A stretch of 64,000 nt of DNA from Devosia equisanguinis (GCF_900631955.1 NZ_UZWD01000031.1:1-64000), one strand, 5' to 3'; positions 7,058 to 16,199 are shown, counted from the stretch's first letter. Notes: generated by a model from the letters alone, not told the origin. Numbers and translations are program-made.

Positions 7058-8713
7058 ATGGCGCGCCAGTTCATCTACCACATGCACGGAATGAGTAAGG
7101 CCTATGCAGGCGGCAAGAAGGTGCTGGACAATATCCACCTCTCCTTCTACCCCGACGCCAAGATCGGCATTTTGGGCCCCAATGGCTCGGGCAAGTCGAC
7201 CCTGCTCAAGATCATGGCCGGCATCGATACCGAGTTCACCGGCGAAGCCTGGGCGGCCGATGGCGCCAAGATCGGCTACCTCGCCCAGGAGCCGCAGCTC
7301 GACCCGGCGCTGAACGTGCTCGGCAATGTGATGATGGGCGTCAAGGAAAAGAAGGACGTCGTCGACCGCTACAACGAGTTGATGATGAACTATTCCGACG
7401 AGACCGCCGACGAGGCGACCAAACTCCAGGACATCATCGACGCCCAGAACCTGTGGGATCTCGAATCCCAGGTCGAAGTGGCCATGGAAGCCCTGGGCTG
7501 CCCGCCCGGCGATGCCGACGTCACCAATCTCTCGGGTGGTGAAAAGCGCCGCGTGGCGCTCTGCGCGCTGCTGCTGTCCAAGCCCGACCTGTTGCTGCTC
7601 GACGAACCGACCAACCATCTCGACGCCGAAACCACCGCCTGGCTCGAACGCCACCTGCGTGAATTCGAAGGCGCGGTGCTGATCATCACCCACGACCGCT
7701 ACTTCCTCGACAATGTCACCGGCTGGATCCTCGAGCTCGATCGTGGCCGCGGCGTGCCCTATGAAGGCAATTACTCCGCCTATCTCGATGCCAAGGCCAA
7801 GCGCTTTGCCCAGGAAAAGAGCGAAGACGCCGCCCGCGCCAAGGTGCTCGAACGCGAAAAGGCCTGGATGGGCATGTCGCCACAGGCGCGCCAGTCCAAG
7901 TCGAAGGCGCGTATCAAGGCCTATGACGAGCTGGTCAAGATCAACGAGGCCCGCACCCAGTCGCACACGGCACAGATCATCATTCCGCCGGGCGAGCGCC
8001 TGGGACAGAACGTGATCACTGTCGAGGGCATCTCCAAATCCTTCGGCGATCGCCTGTTGATCGACAATCTCAGCTTCAAGCTGCCCCCGGGCGGCATTGT
8101 CGGCATTATCGGTCCGAACGGCGCCGGCAAGACCACCTTGTTCAAGATGCTGACCGGCCAAGAGCAGCCCGACGCGGGCAGTATCACCGTCGCCGAAAAC
8201 GTGCATCTGGGCTATGTCGATCAGAGCCGTGACTCGCTCGATCCCAACAAGACCGTGTGGGACGAAATCTCCGGTGGCGACGATGTGCTGATGCTGGGCA
8301 AGCGCGAAATGAATTCTCGCGCCTATACCTCGACCTTCAATTTCAAGGGCGGTGACCAGCAGCAGAAGGTCGGCAATCTCTCCGGCGGCCAGCGCAACCG
8401 CGTGCATCTGGCCAAGATGCTGAAGAGCGGCGCCAACGTCCTGCTGCTCGACGAACCGACCAACGATCTCGACACCGAAACCCTCGCCGCTTTGGAAGAA
8501 GCGCTGGAGGAATTCGCCGGCTGCGCCGTGATCATCAGCCACGATCGCATGTTCCTCGACCGCCTGGCCACCCACATGCTCGCCTTCGAAGGCGACAGCC
8601 ATGTCGAATGGTTCGAAGGCAATTTCCAGGACTACGAAGCCGACAAGGTCCGCCGCCTCGGCGCTGATGCGGTCAATCCCAAGCGCGCCACCTACAAGCC
8701 GCTGACGCGATAG
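7058..8713 (+). CDS. ettA: energy-dependent translational throttle protein EttA (ABC-F)
   Basis: ABC-F ATPase that binds the ribosomal E site and gates the first elongation step according to ATP/ADP ratio. At 551 residues it matches the family. Two ATPase cassettes are complete: Walker A GPNGSGKST and GPNGAGKTT, signatures LSGGEKRR and LSGGQRNR, Walker B LLLLDEPTNHLD and LLLDEPTNDLD. The arm insertion within the first cassette and the inter-cassette linker (residues ~240-300, Lys/Arg/Glu rich) are present. The MARQFIYHMHGMSK start is typical of EttA. GAAGAGGTC sits upstream of ATG 7058. It ends in a hairpin at 8744 and appears monocistronic. Confidence 0.95.
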   Translation: MARQFIYHMHGMSKAYAGGKKVLDNIHLSFYPDAKIGILGPNGSGKSTLLKIMAGIDTEFTGEAWAADGAKIGYLAQEPQLDPALNVLGNVMMGVKEKKDVVDRYNELMMNYSDETADEATKLQDIIDAQNLWDLESQVEVAMEALGCPPGDADVTNLSGGEKRRVALCALLLSKPDLLLLDEPTNHLDAETTAWLERHLREFEGAVLIITHDRYFLDNVTGWILELDRGRGVPYEGNYSAYLDAKAKRFAQEKSEDAARAKVLEREKAWMGMSPQARQSKSKARIKAYDELVKINEARTQSHTAQIIIPPGERLGQNVITVEGISKSFGDRLLIDNLSFKLPPGGIVGIIGPNGAGKTTLFKMLTGQEQPDAGSITVAENVHLGYVDQSRDSLDPNKTVWDEISGGDDVLMLGKREMNSRAYTSTFNFKGGDQQQKVGNLSGGQRNRVHLAKMLKSGANVLLLDEPTNDLDTETLAALEEALEEFAGCAVIISHDRMFLDRLATHMLAFEGDSHVEWFEGNFQDYEADKVRRLGADAVNPKRATYKPLTR

Positions 8714-8743
8714 GCTGCGTCGGGACTACGGTCCAGGACAAAT

Positions 8744-8777
8744 ACCAAGGCGGCGACTGCAAGGTCGCCGCTTTGGT
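8744..8777 (+). terminator. hairpin downstream of ettA
   Basis: Arms 8744-8757 and 8764-8777 pair over 14 bp with one G-T wobble. The U-run is short and lies inside the stem, so termination is probable but not certain. The remaining bases to 8971 hold no recognisable gene. Confidence 0.55.
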
Positions 8778-8971
8778 GTGGATTGCGGCACTGCAAGTCT
8801 GGGTGGCCGCGCGTGACGACGCAGTCATTCGTCGTGGTTCATTCCAGCCAGAAGACGTTTTTCACCAGCGGCAAATGCAAGCGGCAGCCTCAGAACACAG
8901 CGGCCAATGCAAAACAACGGAACTGCAGGGCTTGTCGTGGCTTTGCGGTAGTCTGTACGTGCCCACTTGCG

Positions 8972-10015
8972 CTAAATCGCCCGACTGAGCGCCTCCCATC
9001 CATTCACGGCAAAGCGCTCGTAGACCACTGCGAGGTGCTTTTTAAGGGCTTCATTGCTCAGCCCAAGCGTGTTCAGGCTGTCCTGACGGGAGCCGCCAGC
9101 AGCTGCGACCAGCGCGATGCGTTGTTGCAACGGGGAAAGACCGGCCGCGATAACATGCTCCACCTTGCTGAGGCGCGCGGGAACGTGCAGCTCCAGTGAC
9201 ACCAGAACCGAAGAGCCGGCGCCGGGTTGAGCCGGCGCGCGCAGGGGTTCGGCGACCATCTGCAACCGGCCTGTGGGCACCACCATTGCGCGGTGAACAG
9301 GTCGATCCTCCGTTGCTGCCAGAGCACAGGCTTGTCGCACAAACAGGGGTGGCAGAGTGATTGGGCTATCGAGCCGCACGCCCTGACCCACCAGGTTCAC
9401 GTTCCTCAGAATCGCCGTGGCGTCCCCGCCCATGAGCATGATGCGGGAGTCATCGCCGGACACGATAAGATAGCCCCTGCGGCCATCGCTGCGCCATTCG
9501 CCACTGTCGGGGGGACTGGCCACGGCGCGACGCAGGCTTGCCTCGGTCAGGGCCAGCACTTTTGCATCGCCACTGCGAAACGGCTGCCGTTCGCCCCTGA
9601 ACAGCAGGACGATCAGGCGCGGCTTGCCGTCGAGCTCGACACGCAGATCGAGCGCGTGATGATGCCCGCTCGGCCGGACCAGCATGTTGAACGTGTTCGA
9701 CTTGAAATAGGCCGCGTCGGCCGTCAGCAGTTTTCCCATGGCTGAGCCGGTGTAGCGGGCGAGGGCATGCACGTTGATTTCGTGCTCACCCACGAACAGG
9801 CGTTCGAACTCGTTGATGAACAGATCACGCGCGCTGTCAGGGGAGTCTTCGTGGTGGAATCCGGCCGGCATGCCGCGCTCATCCATCCAGAACAGCGACG
9901 CCGCTTCGGCACCCACCAGCTCGCGCAGCAGGCGACACACGACCGGCGCGATGGGTTCGAGCCCCATGCCGGCGCGACAGAACAGGTCCAGCTCATGCAG
10001 CTTTCGCTTGTTCAC
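8972..10015 (-). CDS. LuxR-type HTH regulator with GAF-like sensor region
   Basis: Probable transcription factor of 347 residues. The C-terminal ~60 residues (GLSPLQQRIALVAAAGGS onward, then LGLSNEALKKHLAVVYERF) follow the helix pattern of LuxR/GerE DNA-binding domains, though degenerate. The N-terminal ~170 residues resemble a GAF-like sensor (LVGAEAASLFWMDERG), with no obvious cofactor residues. It has no receiver domain. It is divergent from the OmpA-like operon starting at 10154, with a 138-bp shared intergenic region, so it likely controls that operon and itself. The signal is unknown. Confidence 0.65.
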   Translation of the reverse strand: MNKRKLHELDLFCRAGMGLEPIAPVVCRLLRELVGAEAASLFWMDERGMPAGFHHEDSPDSARDLFINEFERLFVGEHEINVHALARYTGSAMGKLLTADAAYFKSNTFNMLVRPSGHHHALDLRVELDGKPRLIVLLFRGERQPFRSGDAKVLALTEASLRRAVASPPDSGEWRSDGRRGYLIVSGDDSRIMLMGGDATAILRNVNLVGQGVRLDSPITLPPLFVRQACALAATEDRPVHRAMVVPTGRLQMVAEPLRAPAQPGAGSSVLVSLELHVPARLSKVEHVIAAGLSPLQQRIALVAAAGGSRQDSLNTLGLSNEALKKHLAVVYERFAVNGWEALSRAI

Positions 10016-10153
10016 CGCTTCGCCAACTCCGACGGGGCAACGGATTCTCCCCGCGCGGGGAATGTTTACCGCTCACGCCCACGACTATGGTGCGGCGCTG
10101 GCCAGCGTGAATGGTCAAGCCAAGTTACGGCAGATCAACTAGGAATCAAAGCC

Positions 10154-11140
10154 ATGTTCCACAACTGCTTTCCGGTTGCCAAAGCCGGATGTGCCGCACT
10201 GGTCGGCATCGCTTTTGCGGTCGCGTTTGCGGGCGCAATCGCAATGGCCCAGGACATTGAGGGCTCAAGCGACCACCCCTTGGTCGGGCGCTATGATGGA
10301 GCAGAAATCCGGGTCTATGCGAAATCCGATTTTGACCGCGTGAGCCTGGTCTCTGCACCCTTGCCCAAGAATTTTGCCACCACCGGCATACCCGACGAGG
10401 ACACGGTGACTGTCGAGGGCAAGTCCTTCCAGATCGTCTATCGCGACCCCGGCGACCGCTCTTCGCTGGAGATCGATGCCAACTTCAAGCAGAGCCTGGC
10501 CAGCAAGGGCTTTGAAACCGTTTTCGAGTGTTTCAACGCCGAGTGCATTTCCGGATCGACGAGTTACTACGTCTTTGGCGGGCTGGTCGACGATGAGGCG
10601 CGCAACGCCCGCTACGGCACGGAAATCGCCTACCGGCTGGAAAAGCTCTCGGCGCCGACCGGGGATGTCTATGTGTCCATCCTGACCGGCCGGGGTGGCG
10701 ACGCCTATAGCGCCATCCGGGTGGTGGAAACCAAACCTATGGAGACCGACCGCATCGTGTTCATCGATGCAGGCGCCATGAAGACCGGGCTCGATCAGAC
10801 CGGGCATGTGGCGCTCTACGGCATCTATTTCGACACCGACAAGAGCACCCTCAAACCGGAATCCGCGCCCACCCTGTCCGAAATCGCCAAGCTGTTGAGC
10901 GCCAATCCGGAACTCGATCTGATCGTCACCGGCCATACCGACAATCAGGGCGCCTTCGATTACAATGTCGGTCTATCCGAACGGCGGGCCCAGGCGGTCA
11001 CGGCCGCACTGGTGACGGGGCAGGGCGTCGCCGCCAGCCGGCTGACGCCGTTCGGTGCCGACATGTCGGCTCCGGTCGCCGACAACGACAATGAGGCCGG
11101 CCGCGCCTTGAACCGCCGCGTCGAGCTGGTGAAACGATGA
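10154..11140 (+). CDS. OmpA-family envelope protein with N-terminal DUF4892-like domain
   Basis: Exported protein of 328 residues. The signal peptide ends at about AMAQ-D (residue 34). The N-terminal domain begins DIEGSSDHPLVGRYDGAE, which resembles DUF4892 proteins, and contains a Cys pair (ECFNAEC). The C-terminal ~115 residues are an OmpA-like peptidoglycan-binding domain: YFDTDKSTLKPES, VTGHTDNQG with the acidic and Arg contact residues, and LSERRAQAV. It therefore likely anchors to peptidoglycan in the periplasm. Start ATG 10154 has AGGA upstream; the frame is open much further left but overlaps the divergent regulator. It overlaps the next gene by 4 bp. Confidence 0.8.
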   Translation: MFHNCFPVAKAGCAALVGIAFAVAFAGAIAMAQDIEGSSDHPLVGRYDGAEIRVYAKSDFDRVSLVSAPLPKNFATTGIPDEDTVTVEGKSFQIVYRDPGDRSSLEIDANFKQSLASKGFETVFECFNAECISGSTSYYVFGGLVDDEARNARYGTEIAYRLEKLSAPTGDVYVSILTGRGGDAYSAIRVVETKPMETDRIVFIDAGAMKTGLDQTGHVALYGIYFDTDKSTLKPESAPTLSEIAKLLSANPELDLIVTGHTDNQGAFDYNVGLSERRAQAVTAALVTGQGVAASRLTPFGADMSAPVADNDNEAGRALNRRVELVKR

Positions 11141-11820
11141 TCCGGCAGGGTTCGATCGCCGTTGTGGCGACAATGCTCATCGTCAATGTTCCCGCGCTGG
11201 GCGCAGATGGGATCATGGTCCGCGGACCAATCCCCACCGCCGAGCAAGCCAATGACGCCTTCAGCCGCAATCCTGAATACCAGGCGGATATTGGCAATAT
11301 CAAAGCGGTGCTCGCTTGCGTGCCTGCCGCATGGGAAGACACCACAACCATGCCGCAGGAGCGCGACTGGTGGTGTCTGGCAGAAACCCAGCTGGCCAAC
11401 AATGACCGCAAACTGGCCGAATTCGCCCTGATGTTCGATCCCGGGATCAAGCGCTTCGAGACGCTCGAAGGCGAATATATGGGCATGTGCCCCCTGGCCA
11501 GGGACGTACAGAGCACGCTGTTGCCAATGGTCACGATGAGCGGCGTTACCGGGCTCGAAAAGGGTCAGTTATCGCCAGGCAACTTTGCCATCGACATGAG
11601 TTTTGACCAGCAGCTGCCGAGCGCGTTGCTGGAAGGGCCGCCATACCTGTTTTACTGCGACTATATCGGCAGGCGCGGCAAGGCCAACTACCTGCTCAAA
11701 ACGTTCGTGACTTATGACGCAGGCGGCTACCACTTTACCCCACACAGCTTTGAGCAGCTGTTCAATGATGACGGCCAACTGGTCGACCAAAACGGCAAGG
11801 TCCTTGATGATCAATCGTAA
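11137..11820 (+). CDS. secreted protein of unknown function
   Basis: A 227-residue protein not matched to a known family. The first ~22 residues are a signal peptide (IAVVATMLIVNVPALG-A). The mature part has five or more Cys (ACVPA, WWCLAE, GMCPLA, FYCDY), consistent with disulfides in the periplasm. It is translationally coupled to the OmpA-like gene before it and overlaps the next gene by 14 bp, so the three probably act together in the envelope. Confidence 0.65.
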   Translation: MIRQGSIAVVATMLIVNVPALGADGIMVRGPIPTAEQANDAFSRNPEYQADIGNIKAVLACVPAAWEDTTTMPQERDWWCLAETQLANNDRKLAEFALMFDPGIKRFETLEGEYMGMCPLARDVQSTLLPMVTMSGVTGLEKGQLSPGNFAIDMSFDQQLPSALLEGPPYLFYCDYIGRRGKANYLLKTFVTYDAGGYHFTPHSFEQLFNDDGQLVDQNGKVLDDQS

Positions 11821-12223
11821 AATCCTGGTACTCACCCTGACCGCTTGCGTGTCTTCGGCGCAGGCGGAAAACCGCCTCGAACCTGGTCTCTGGCGCGCCC
11901 AAACCAGCATGAACGGTCAAGCGCTGAGTGAGCCGGCGGAGACCTGCATTTCGGAAGAGGGCGCCAAGACGTCCAACGGTACCGACGATGAGGTCAAGCA
12001 AGCCATCGTGGATGAGACCACGCGCAATGGTTGTGCGGCCAGTGAGATCACCATCGATGGCGCCCGCATCATCTTCACCACGTCCTGCCAAGGGATCAGC
12101 TCGGTGACCGACATCACGTATGAGGGAACCCACTATTCGGGCACGCTTACCACCAAGCTTCCGACCGGCAGCACCACGCTCGATGTCGCTGGTGACTGGG
12201 TGGGTGCCTGCAACGCCGAGTGA
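11807..12223 (+). CDS. DUF3617-like secreted protein
   Basis: A 138-residue exported protein with signal peptide MINRKILVLTLTACVSSAQA. The mature start NRLEPGLWRAQTSMNG and the paired Cys (ETCIS, NGCAAS, TSCQG, GACNAE) are the pattern of DUF3617 proteins, which are small periplasmic proteins of unknown role. The ATG at 11807 lies inside the end of the preceding gene; a longer in-frame start has no signal peptide. It is the last gene of the OmpA-like operon. Confidence 0.65.
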   Translation: MINRKILVLTLTACVSSAQAENRLEPGLWRAQTSMNGQALSEPAETCISEEGAKTSNGTDDEVKQAIVDETTRNGCAASEITIDGARIIFTTSCQGISSVTDITYEGTHYSGTLTTKLPTGSTTLDVAGDWVGACNAE

Positions 12224-12544
12224 GGCCGTGGCTGTCGTAACAATGGAGTGTCGCTCGGGCCGGTGATTGGCGTCGTCGACCTCTCGGCGGCGAATTTAGC
12301 GCGCGGGGAGGGTGTCGACGACGCGGTGACACCCACGACGCCGGGTGACGCCACAGACCTGGCCGGCTTAGCAGCGGCTTGGTGGCAAAACCGCGCATCG
12401 GCAAAAACATGTGGGTGCTCGCCCGCCAATTGCCGTAAGCTCCTCAAATCGCGATTTTTTCGATGCCACGGAACCGCCGCGCGCCTTGTGCGTTTATGGG
12501 TCGGATGGGGCTCGTAAATCCGTCGTTTTCAGGGGCATCAATTC
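12224..12544. other. intergenic region with an inverted repeat
   Basis: No gene is seen in these 321 bases. An 11-bp perfect inverted repeat pairs 12270-12280 (GCGTCGTCGAC) with 12314-12324. A related direct repeat (ACGACGC..GGTGAC) follows to about 12352. It may end the OmpA-like operon or hold the operator of the kinase gene. Neither role can be shown. Confidence 0.4.
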
Positions 12545-13987
12545 ATGGCTGAGGTTGACTACGAGCGCATCTTCGAAGCGCTTCCCAGCCCCTTCATGAT
12601 CGTCGATACCAAGCTTGCCTATGTCGCCGTCAACGCTGCGTATACCGAAGCCGTCGGTCGGCATCGCGAAGCGCTGGTCGGGCGCAATCTTTTCGACCTT
12701 TTTCCCAATGATGACGAGAGCGGCATCCGCTTGAAGCAGTCGCTCGAGCGGGTGATCGCCACCGGCGAGCGCGATACGCTGGCTTATCTGCCCTATCCGA
12801 TCGCCAGCGACCAGGGCGTGGTGGAAAACCGCTACTGGACCGCCGTGCATGTGCCGATCACCGGCCCTGACGGCAAGGTCGCCTATGTCATGCAGAACAC
12901 GGTCGATGTGACCGATTTCGCCCGCATCCGCGAGGCGGAATCGCTGCCCTTCACCTCGCTCCATGCCGAAACGCGCCTGCTCGAGCGCACCCGCGAGGCC
13001 GAGGAGGCGGTGGTCGGTTTCCGTCGCCTGTTCCAGCAGGCGCCGGCATTTTTCGCGGTGTTGACCGGCCCCGATCACGTGTTCACCTTTGCCTCCGATT
13101 CCTATGCCCGTCTCGTCGGCGGCCGCAATGTCGTGGGTATGAGCGTGGCCTCGGCCCTGCCCGAAGTAGTGGGGCAGGGCTTTGTAGACCTGTTGGACCG
13201 GGTCTACAGAGAAGGCTATATCCATAATCAGGAGGGGGCGCGCGTCATGCTGGTGCGCGAGGCCGGCGGCATTCCGGAGGAGACCTTCCTCGATTTTGCC
13301 TATCACCCGATCCGCGATGCCGAGGGCGGTATCACCGGCGTTTTCGTGCAGGGCATGGACCGGACCGAGGCGGTGCGGGCGGCCCGCCAGCAGCGCCTCC
13401 TGATCGACGAGCTCAACCACCGCGTCAAAAATACCCTCGCTGCCGTACAATCCATTGCCAGCCAGACCCTGCGTGCCACCGCCGATCCGCAGCAGGCGCG
13501 TCGGGCCTTCGAGGCGCGCATCATGGCCTTGTCCAAGGCCCATAGCCTGCTCAGCGAACGCCAGTGGCACGATACCGAGATCGGCACCCTGATCGGCCAG
13601 CAGCTCAGCGCCTTCGGCGATGGGCGCGTCGAGCAGAGCGGGCCGACGCTGATGCTCAATTCCAAGGCCACCATTGCCCTGGCACTGCTGGTGCATGAAC
13701 TGGGCGTCAATGCCGCCCGGCATGGTTCGCTGTCTGTGCCGAAGGGGCGCATTTACGTCGATTGGTCACAGGCCGAAGATGGCAGGCTGGTGCTGCATTG
13801 GCGTGAGCGCGGCGGACCGCCGACAGGGCAGCCGGATCGCACCGGCTTCGGCACGCGGCTGCTCAACAGTGTCGTGGCCGGCGAATTGGGCGGTGAGCTC
13901 AATGCACGCTATGAGCCGGATGGCTTTGCCGCCGATTTCGAGATTCCCCCACAGGCCTATAGCGCAGCGGAGTTCGAGCATGTCTAG
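12545..13987 (+). CDS. PAS-PAS HWE-family sensor histidine kinase
   Basis: Soluble sensor kinase of 480 residues. PAS folds span about residues 5-130 (IFEALPSPFMIVDTKLAYV) and 155-280 (FRRLFQQAPAFFAVL). The kinase core starts at LLIDELNHRVKNTLAAVQSI, in which the His of LNHRVKN is the phosphoacceptor. It continues with the N-box LVHELGVNAARHG and the HWRE signature that names the HWE family. No transmembrane segment is visible, so the stimulus is cytoplasmic, perhaps redox, light or a small ligand via PAS. Its stop codon overlaps the receiver gene by 8 bp, giving a cognate pair. Confidence 0.88.
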   Translation: MAEVDYERIFEALPSPFMIVDTKLAYVAVNAAYTEAVGRHREALVGRNLFDLFPNDDESGIRLKQSLERVIATGERDTLAYLPYPIASDQGVVENRYWTAVHVPITGPDGKVAYVMQNTVDVTDFARIREAESLPFTSLHAETRLLERTREAEEAVVGFRRLFQQAPAFFAVLTGPDHVFTFASDSYARLVGGRNVVGMSVASALPEVVGQGFVDLLDRVYREGYIHNQEGARVMLVREAGGIPEETFLDFAYHPIRDAEGGITGVFVQGMDRTEAVRAARQQRLLIDELNHRVKNTLAAVQSIASQTLRATADPQQARRAFEARIMALSKAHSLLSERQWHDTEIGTLIGQQLSAFGDGRVEQSGPTLMLNSKATIALALLVHELGVNAARHGSLSVPKGRIYVDWSQAEDGRLVLHWRERGGPPTGQPDRTGFGTRLLNSVVAGELGGELNARYEPDGFAADFEIPPQAYSAAEFEHV

Positions 13988-14363
13988 CCACCAGGGGCTG
14001 CGGGTCTTTATCGTCGAGGACGAGACGCTGGTCCTGTTCAACCTCGAGGATATTCTGGGCGAGCTCGGCTGCGTCGTCGTCGGGCAGGCCATGCGCCTCG
14101 AACAGGCCGAAAAGCTCGCCGCCACGGTGGAGCGGCCCGATTGCGCCATTCTCGACGTCAATCTCGGCGGCAAGCGGGTGTTTCCTGTGGCCGAGATCCT
14201 GGTGCGGCGCGGCGTGCCCGTCATTTTCGCCACCGGTTATGGCGCCGCCGGTCTGCCGGAGGAATGGCGTGGCCGTCCTGTGGTATTAAAGCCCTATACG
14301 CGCGACGACCTGGTGCGGGCCATCGACGCGCTGCCGGCGCACCACAACGCCTCCCTTTACTAA
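13980..14363 (+). CDS. single-domain response regulator
   Basis: A receiver domain alone, 127 residues, with the acidic pair VEDE, the phosphoacceptor Asp in AILDVNLGG, the Thr-equivalent in FATGYG and the Lys in LKPY. There is no output domain. Single-domain partners of HWE kinases usually pass phosphate on, feed back on the kinase, or bind a protein target. It overlaps the kinase gene by 8 bp. Confidence 0.9.
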   Translation: MSSHQGLRVFIVEDETLVLFNLEDILGELGCVVVGQAMRLEQAEKLAATVERPDCAILDVNLGGKRVFPVAEILVRRGVPVIFATGYGAAGLPEEWRGRPVVLKPYTRDDLVRAIDALPAHHNASLY

Positions 14364-14470
14364 TCCTCCATCTCCTCCGCGAAAACCCGTTGGGTTTGCT
14401 GGACTTTCTGCAATATGCTGTGCATAGCAGCGGGCAGGGGTCCGACGGGTTTCGCGTTCTGGGGGAATGC

Positions 14471-14809
14471 ATGAGAATTTATCTGACGGGGGCAGCATTG
14501 GCTTTCGGCCTTGCCCTCGCCGGTGTGGCCAATGCCGCGCCGGGGCAGTGTTCGATGACCGGCTTCGACAGTTTTGATTGCGACGTGGTGGTCGATGGCG
14601 GCGGTATCACTTTCGATCTGCCCGATGGCTCCACCTTCGTCTTTGCCCATGTCGCCGATGGCGCGGGTCTGGGCTACCGTATCGCGCCCGAGGCGCGGCC
14701 GGGCCAATTGCCCGAAGAACTGGGGGCCTTTGCGCCCATCGAGGCCGAGCCGGGCTGCTGGCTGGGCGACAAGGACAATCTCAAATTCTGTGCGGCGGTG
14801 CTTCAATGA
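14471..14809 (+). CDS. small secreted cysteine-containing protein
   Basis: A 112-residue exported protein with signal peptide MRIYLTGAALAFGLALAGVANA. The mature region has four Cys (GQCSM, FDCDV, GCWLG, KFCAA). It resembles its downstream neighbour in size, Cys-Trp motif near the C-terminus (CWLGD versus CWVSD) and charge, so they may be distant duplicates. No known family recognised. It overlaps the next gene by 4 bp. Confidence 0.6.
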   Translation: MRIYLTGAALAFGLALAGVANAAPGQCSMTGFDSFDCDVVVDGGGITFDLPDGSTFVFAHVADGAGLGYRIAPEARPGQLPEELGAFAPIEAEPGCWLGDKDNLKFCAAVLQ

Positions 14810-15135
14810 CCAAATTCGTCTTCCTCGCGGCCAGTCTCGGCCTTGCCCTCCTCGCCAGCCCGGCGCTGGCCAAGGACGCAAAGTGCTACACTTCCGATGA
14901 TGGGGAATATGCCTGCCGCTTCGAGATGCTCGACAAGGATGGCAGCTTCAAGATCACCGCGCGCGGCAAGCCGAGCTTTGAATTGACCATCGACACTCCC
15001 GGCAAGGCCTTTGTCAGCGCCCAGTTCGAGCCGGGCGGCCGCTATGTGTCGCTGCCGGGCACCTATATTCGCTCCAAGGCCGACCGCGCCTGCTGGGTCA
15101 GCGACGCCACCGAAGCCGAGCTCTGCGCGTGGTAG
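14806..15135 (+). CDS. small secreted cysteine-containing protein
   Basis: A 109-residue exported protein, signal peptide MTKFVFLAASLGLALLASPALA. It has four Cys (AKCYT, YACRF, RACWV, ELCAW), probably two disulfides. Function unknown. It is coupled by ATGA to the gene before it and overlaps the hydrolase start by 7 bp, so all three are one transcript. Confidence 0.6.
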   Translation: MTKFVFLAASLGLALLASPALAKDAKCYTSDDGEYACRFEMLDKDGSFKITARGKPSFELTIDTPGKAFVSAQFEPGGRYVSLPGTYIRSKADRACWVSDATEAELCAW

Positions 15136-15986
15136 GCCAGAATTTCACCGTCAAGGTCGGCGGGGCCGGCCTCGCCGGCATCCAGATGGGGGAGGGGCTG
15201 CCGATCGTCTTCCTCCATGCCGGTGTCTGCGACAAGCGCATGTGGACCGATCAGATGCAGGTCGTCGCCGACGATGGCTGGCATGCCATTGCCTATGACA
15301 GGCGCGGCTATGGCGAGACCGAAAGCCCGGATGAGCCGTTCAGCCATCTCGACGATCTCGAGGCGATGCTCGATGCCTTCGGCATTCATGCGGCGCTGTT
15401 TGTCGGCTGCTCCATGGGCGGTGGCCTCGCCGTCGATTTCGCCCTGCGCCATCCCGGCCGGGTGTTGGGCCTGGTGCTCATCGGCACGTCCATCACCGGC
15501 GCACCCTGGACCGCCACCGCCGAGGAAACGGCCATCGAAATGGCCGAGGAGGACGCCTGGGAACGCGGTGATCTCGACCTGGTCAATCGCGTGCAGGCGC
15601 ATGAATGGCTCGACGGTCCGCGCACCCAAAGCGGTCGCGTCGGTGGCGATGCCCGCGCGCTCTTCTTCGACATGAACGCCAAGGCGCTGGCCAAGCCGAA
15701 CCTTACCCAGGAAGAGGGGCGCCCCGCCGCCTGGACGCGCATCGAACAGGTTTCCGCGCCCGCGCTGCTCATCGTCGGCGACGAGGATTTCACCGCCCTG
15801 GTCGAGCGGCACGAGACGCTGTCGGAAAGCATGCCCAACGCCTTTGCCGTGGTACTGGAGGGCGTCGCCCACATCCCCAGCATCGAGCGCCCTGATCTCG
15901 TGAACTCCCTGCTGCTGCAATTCCTCGACGCGCTCGTCGGTGACGACGATGAGGACGAGGAAGACGACGAGGATTCAGAGGGTTAG
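15129..15986 (+). CDS. alpha/beta hydrolase
   Basis: A 285-residue alpha/beta-fold hydrolase without a signal peptide. The nucleophile elbow is GCSMGG, the acid is probably the Asp of VGDEDF, and the His is in GVAHIPS. The oxyanion region HAG follows the first strand. The C-terminus ends in a run of Asp/Glu after residue ~270, an unusual acidic tail. GTG 15129 is the only sensible start and overlaps the preceding gene. Substrate unknown. Confidence 0.8.
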   Translation: MVGQNFTVKVGGAGLAGIQMGEGLPIVFLHAGVCDKRMWTDQMQVVADDGWHAIAYDRRGYGETESPDEPFSHLDDLEAMLDAFGIHAALFVGCSMGGGLAVDFALRHPGRVLGLVLIGTSITGAPWTATAEETAIEMAEEDAWERGDLDLVNRVQAHEWLDGPRTQSGRVGGDARALFFDMNAKALAKPNLTQEEGRPAAWTRIEQVSAPALLIVGDEDFTALVERHETLSESMPNAFAVVLEGVAHIPSIERPDLVNSLLLQFLDALVGDDDEDEEDDEDSEG

Positions 15987-16083
15987 GCCATTTCGGTCGA
16001 TCGCTGAATCGGGGCCTGGCGACCAGCTGATAGATTGAATCAGGTGCTTGCGGCAGTGATTCAACCGGATCGGTTCTTGATTC
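15972..16083. other. cluster of five GANTC (CcrM-type) sites
   Basis: GANTC sites lie at 15972-15976, 16006-16010, 16037-16041, 16058-16062 and 16079-16083. Four of them are in the non-coding part, within TGATTCA-like motifs in both orientations. At this base composition about one site per 300 bases is expected. GANTC is the target of the cell-cycle methyltransferase CcrM in alphaproteobacteria. This may be a dispersed repeat rich in GANTC. Confidence 0.5.
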
Positions 16084-16199
16084 AGGATTGTCCGCTAAGG
16101 CACTGAAAGTGAATTGCTTTTCGCGAGCGGCGTCGGCCCTCGGATCATGTCCGAGGGCGGTGCTCTGGACGGGGGATGCCTGGGGGCTGTGACGGAAGG

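Noticed and set aside
6536..8602. A 688-codon open frame on the minus strand across ettA
   Set aside because: Antisense to a fully conserved ABC-F gene; no recognisable domain and skewed composition.
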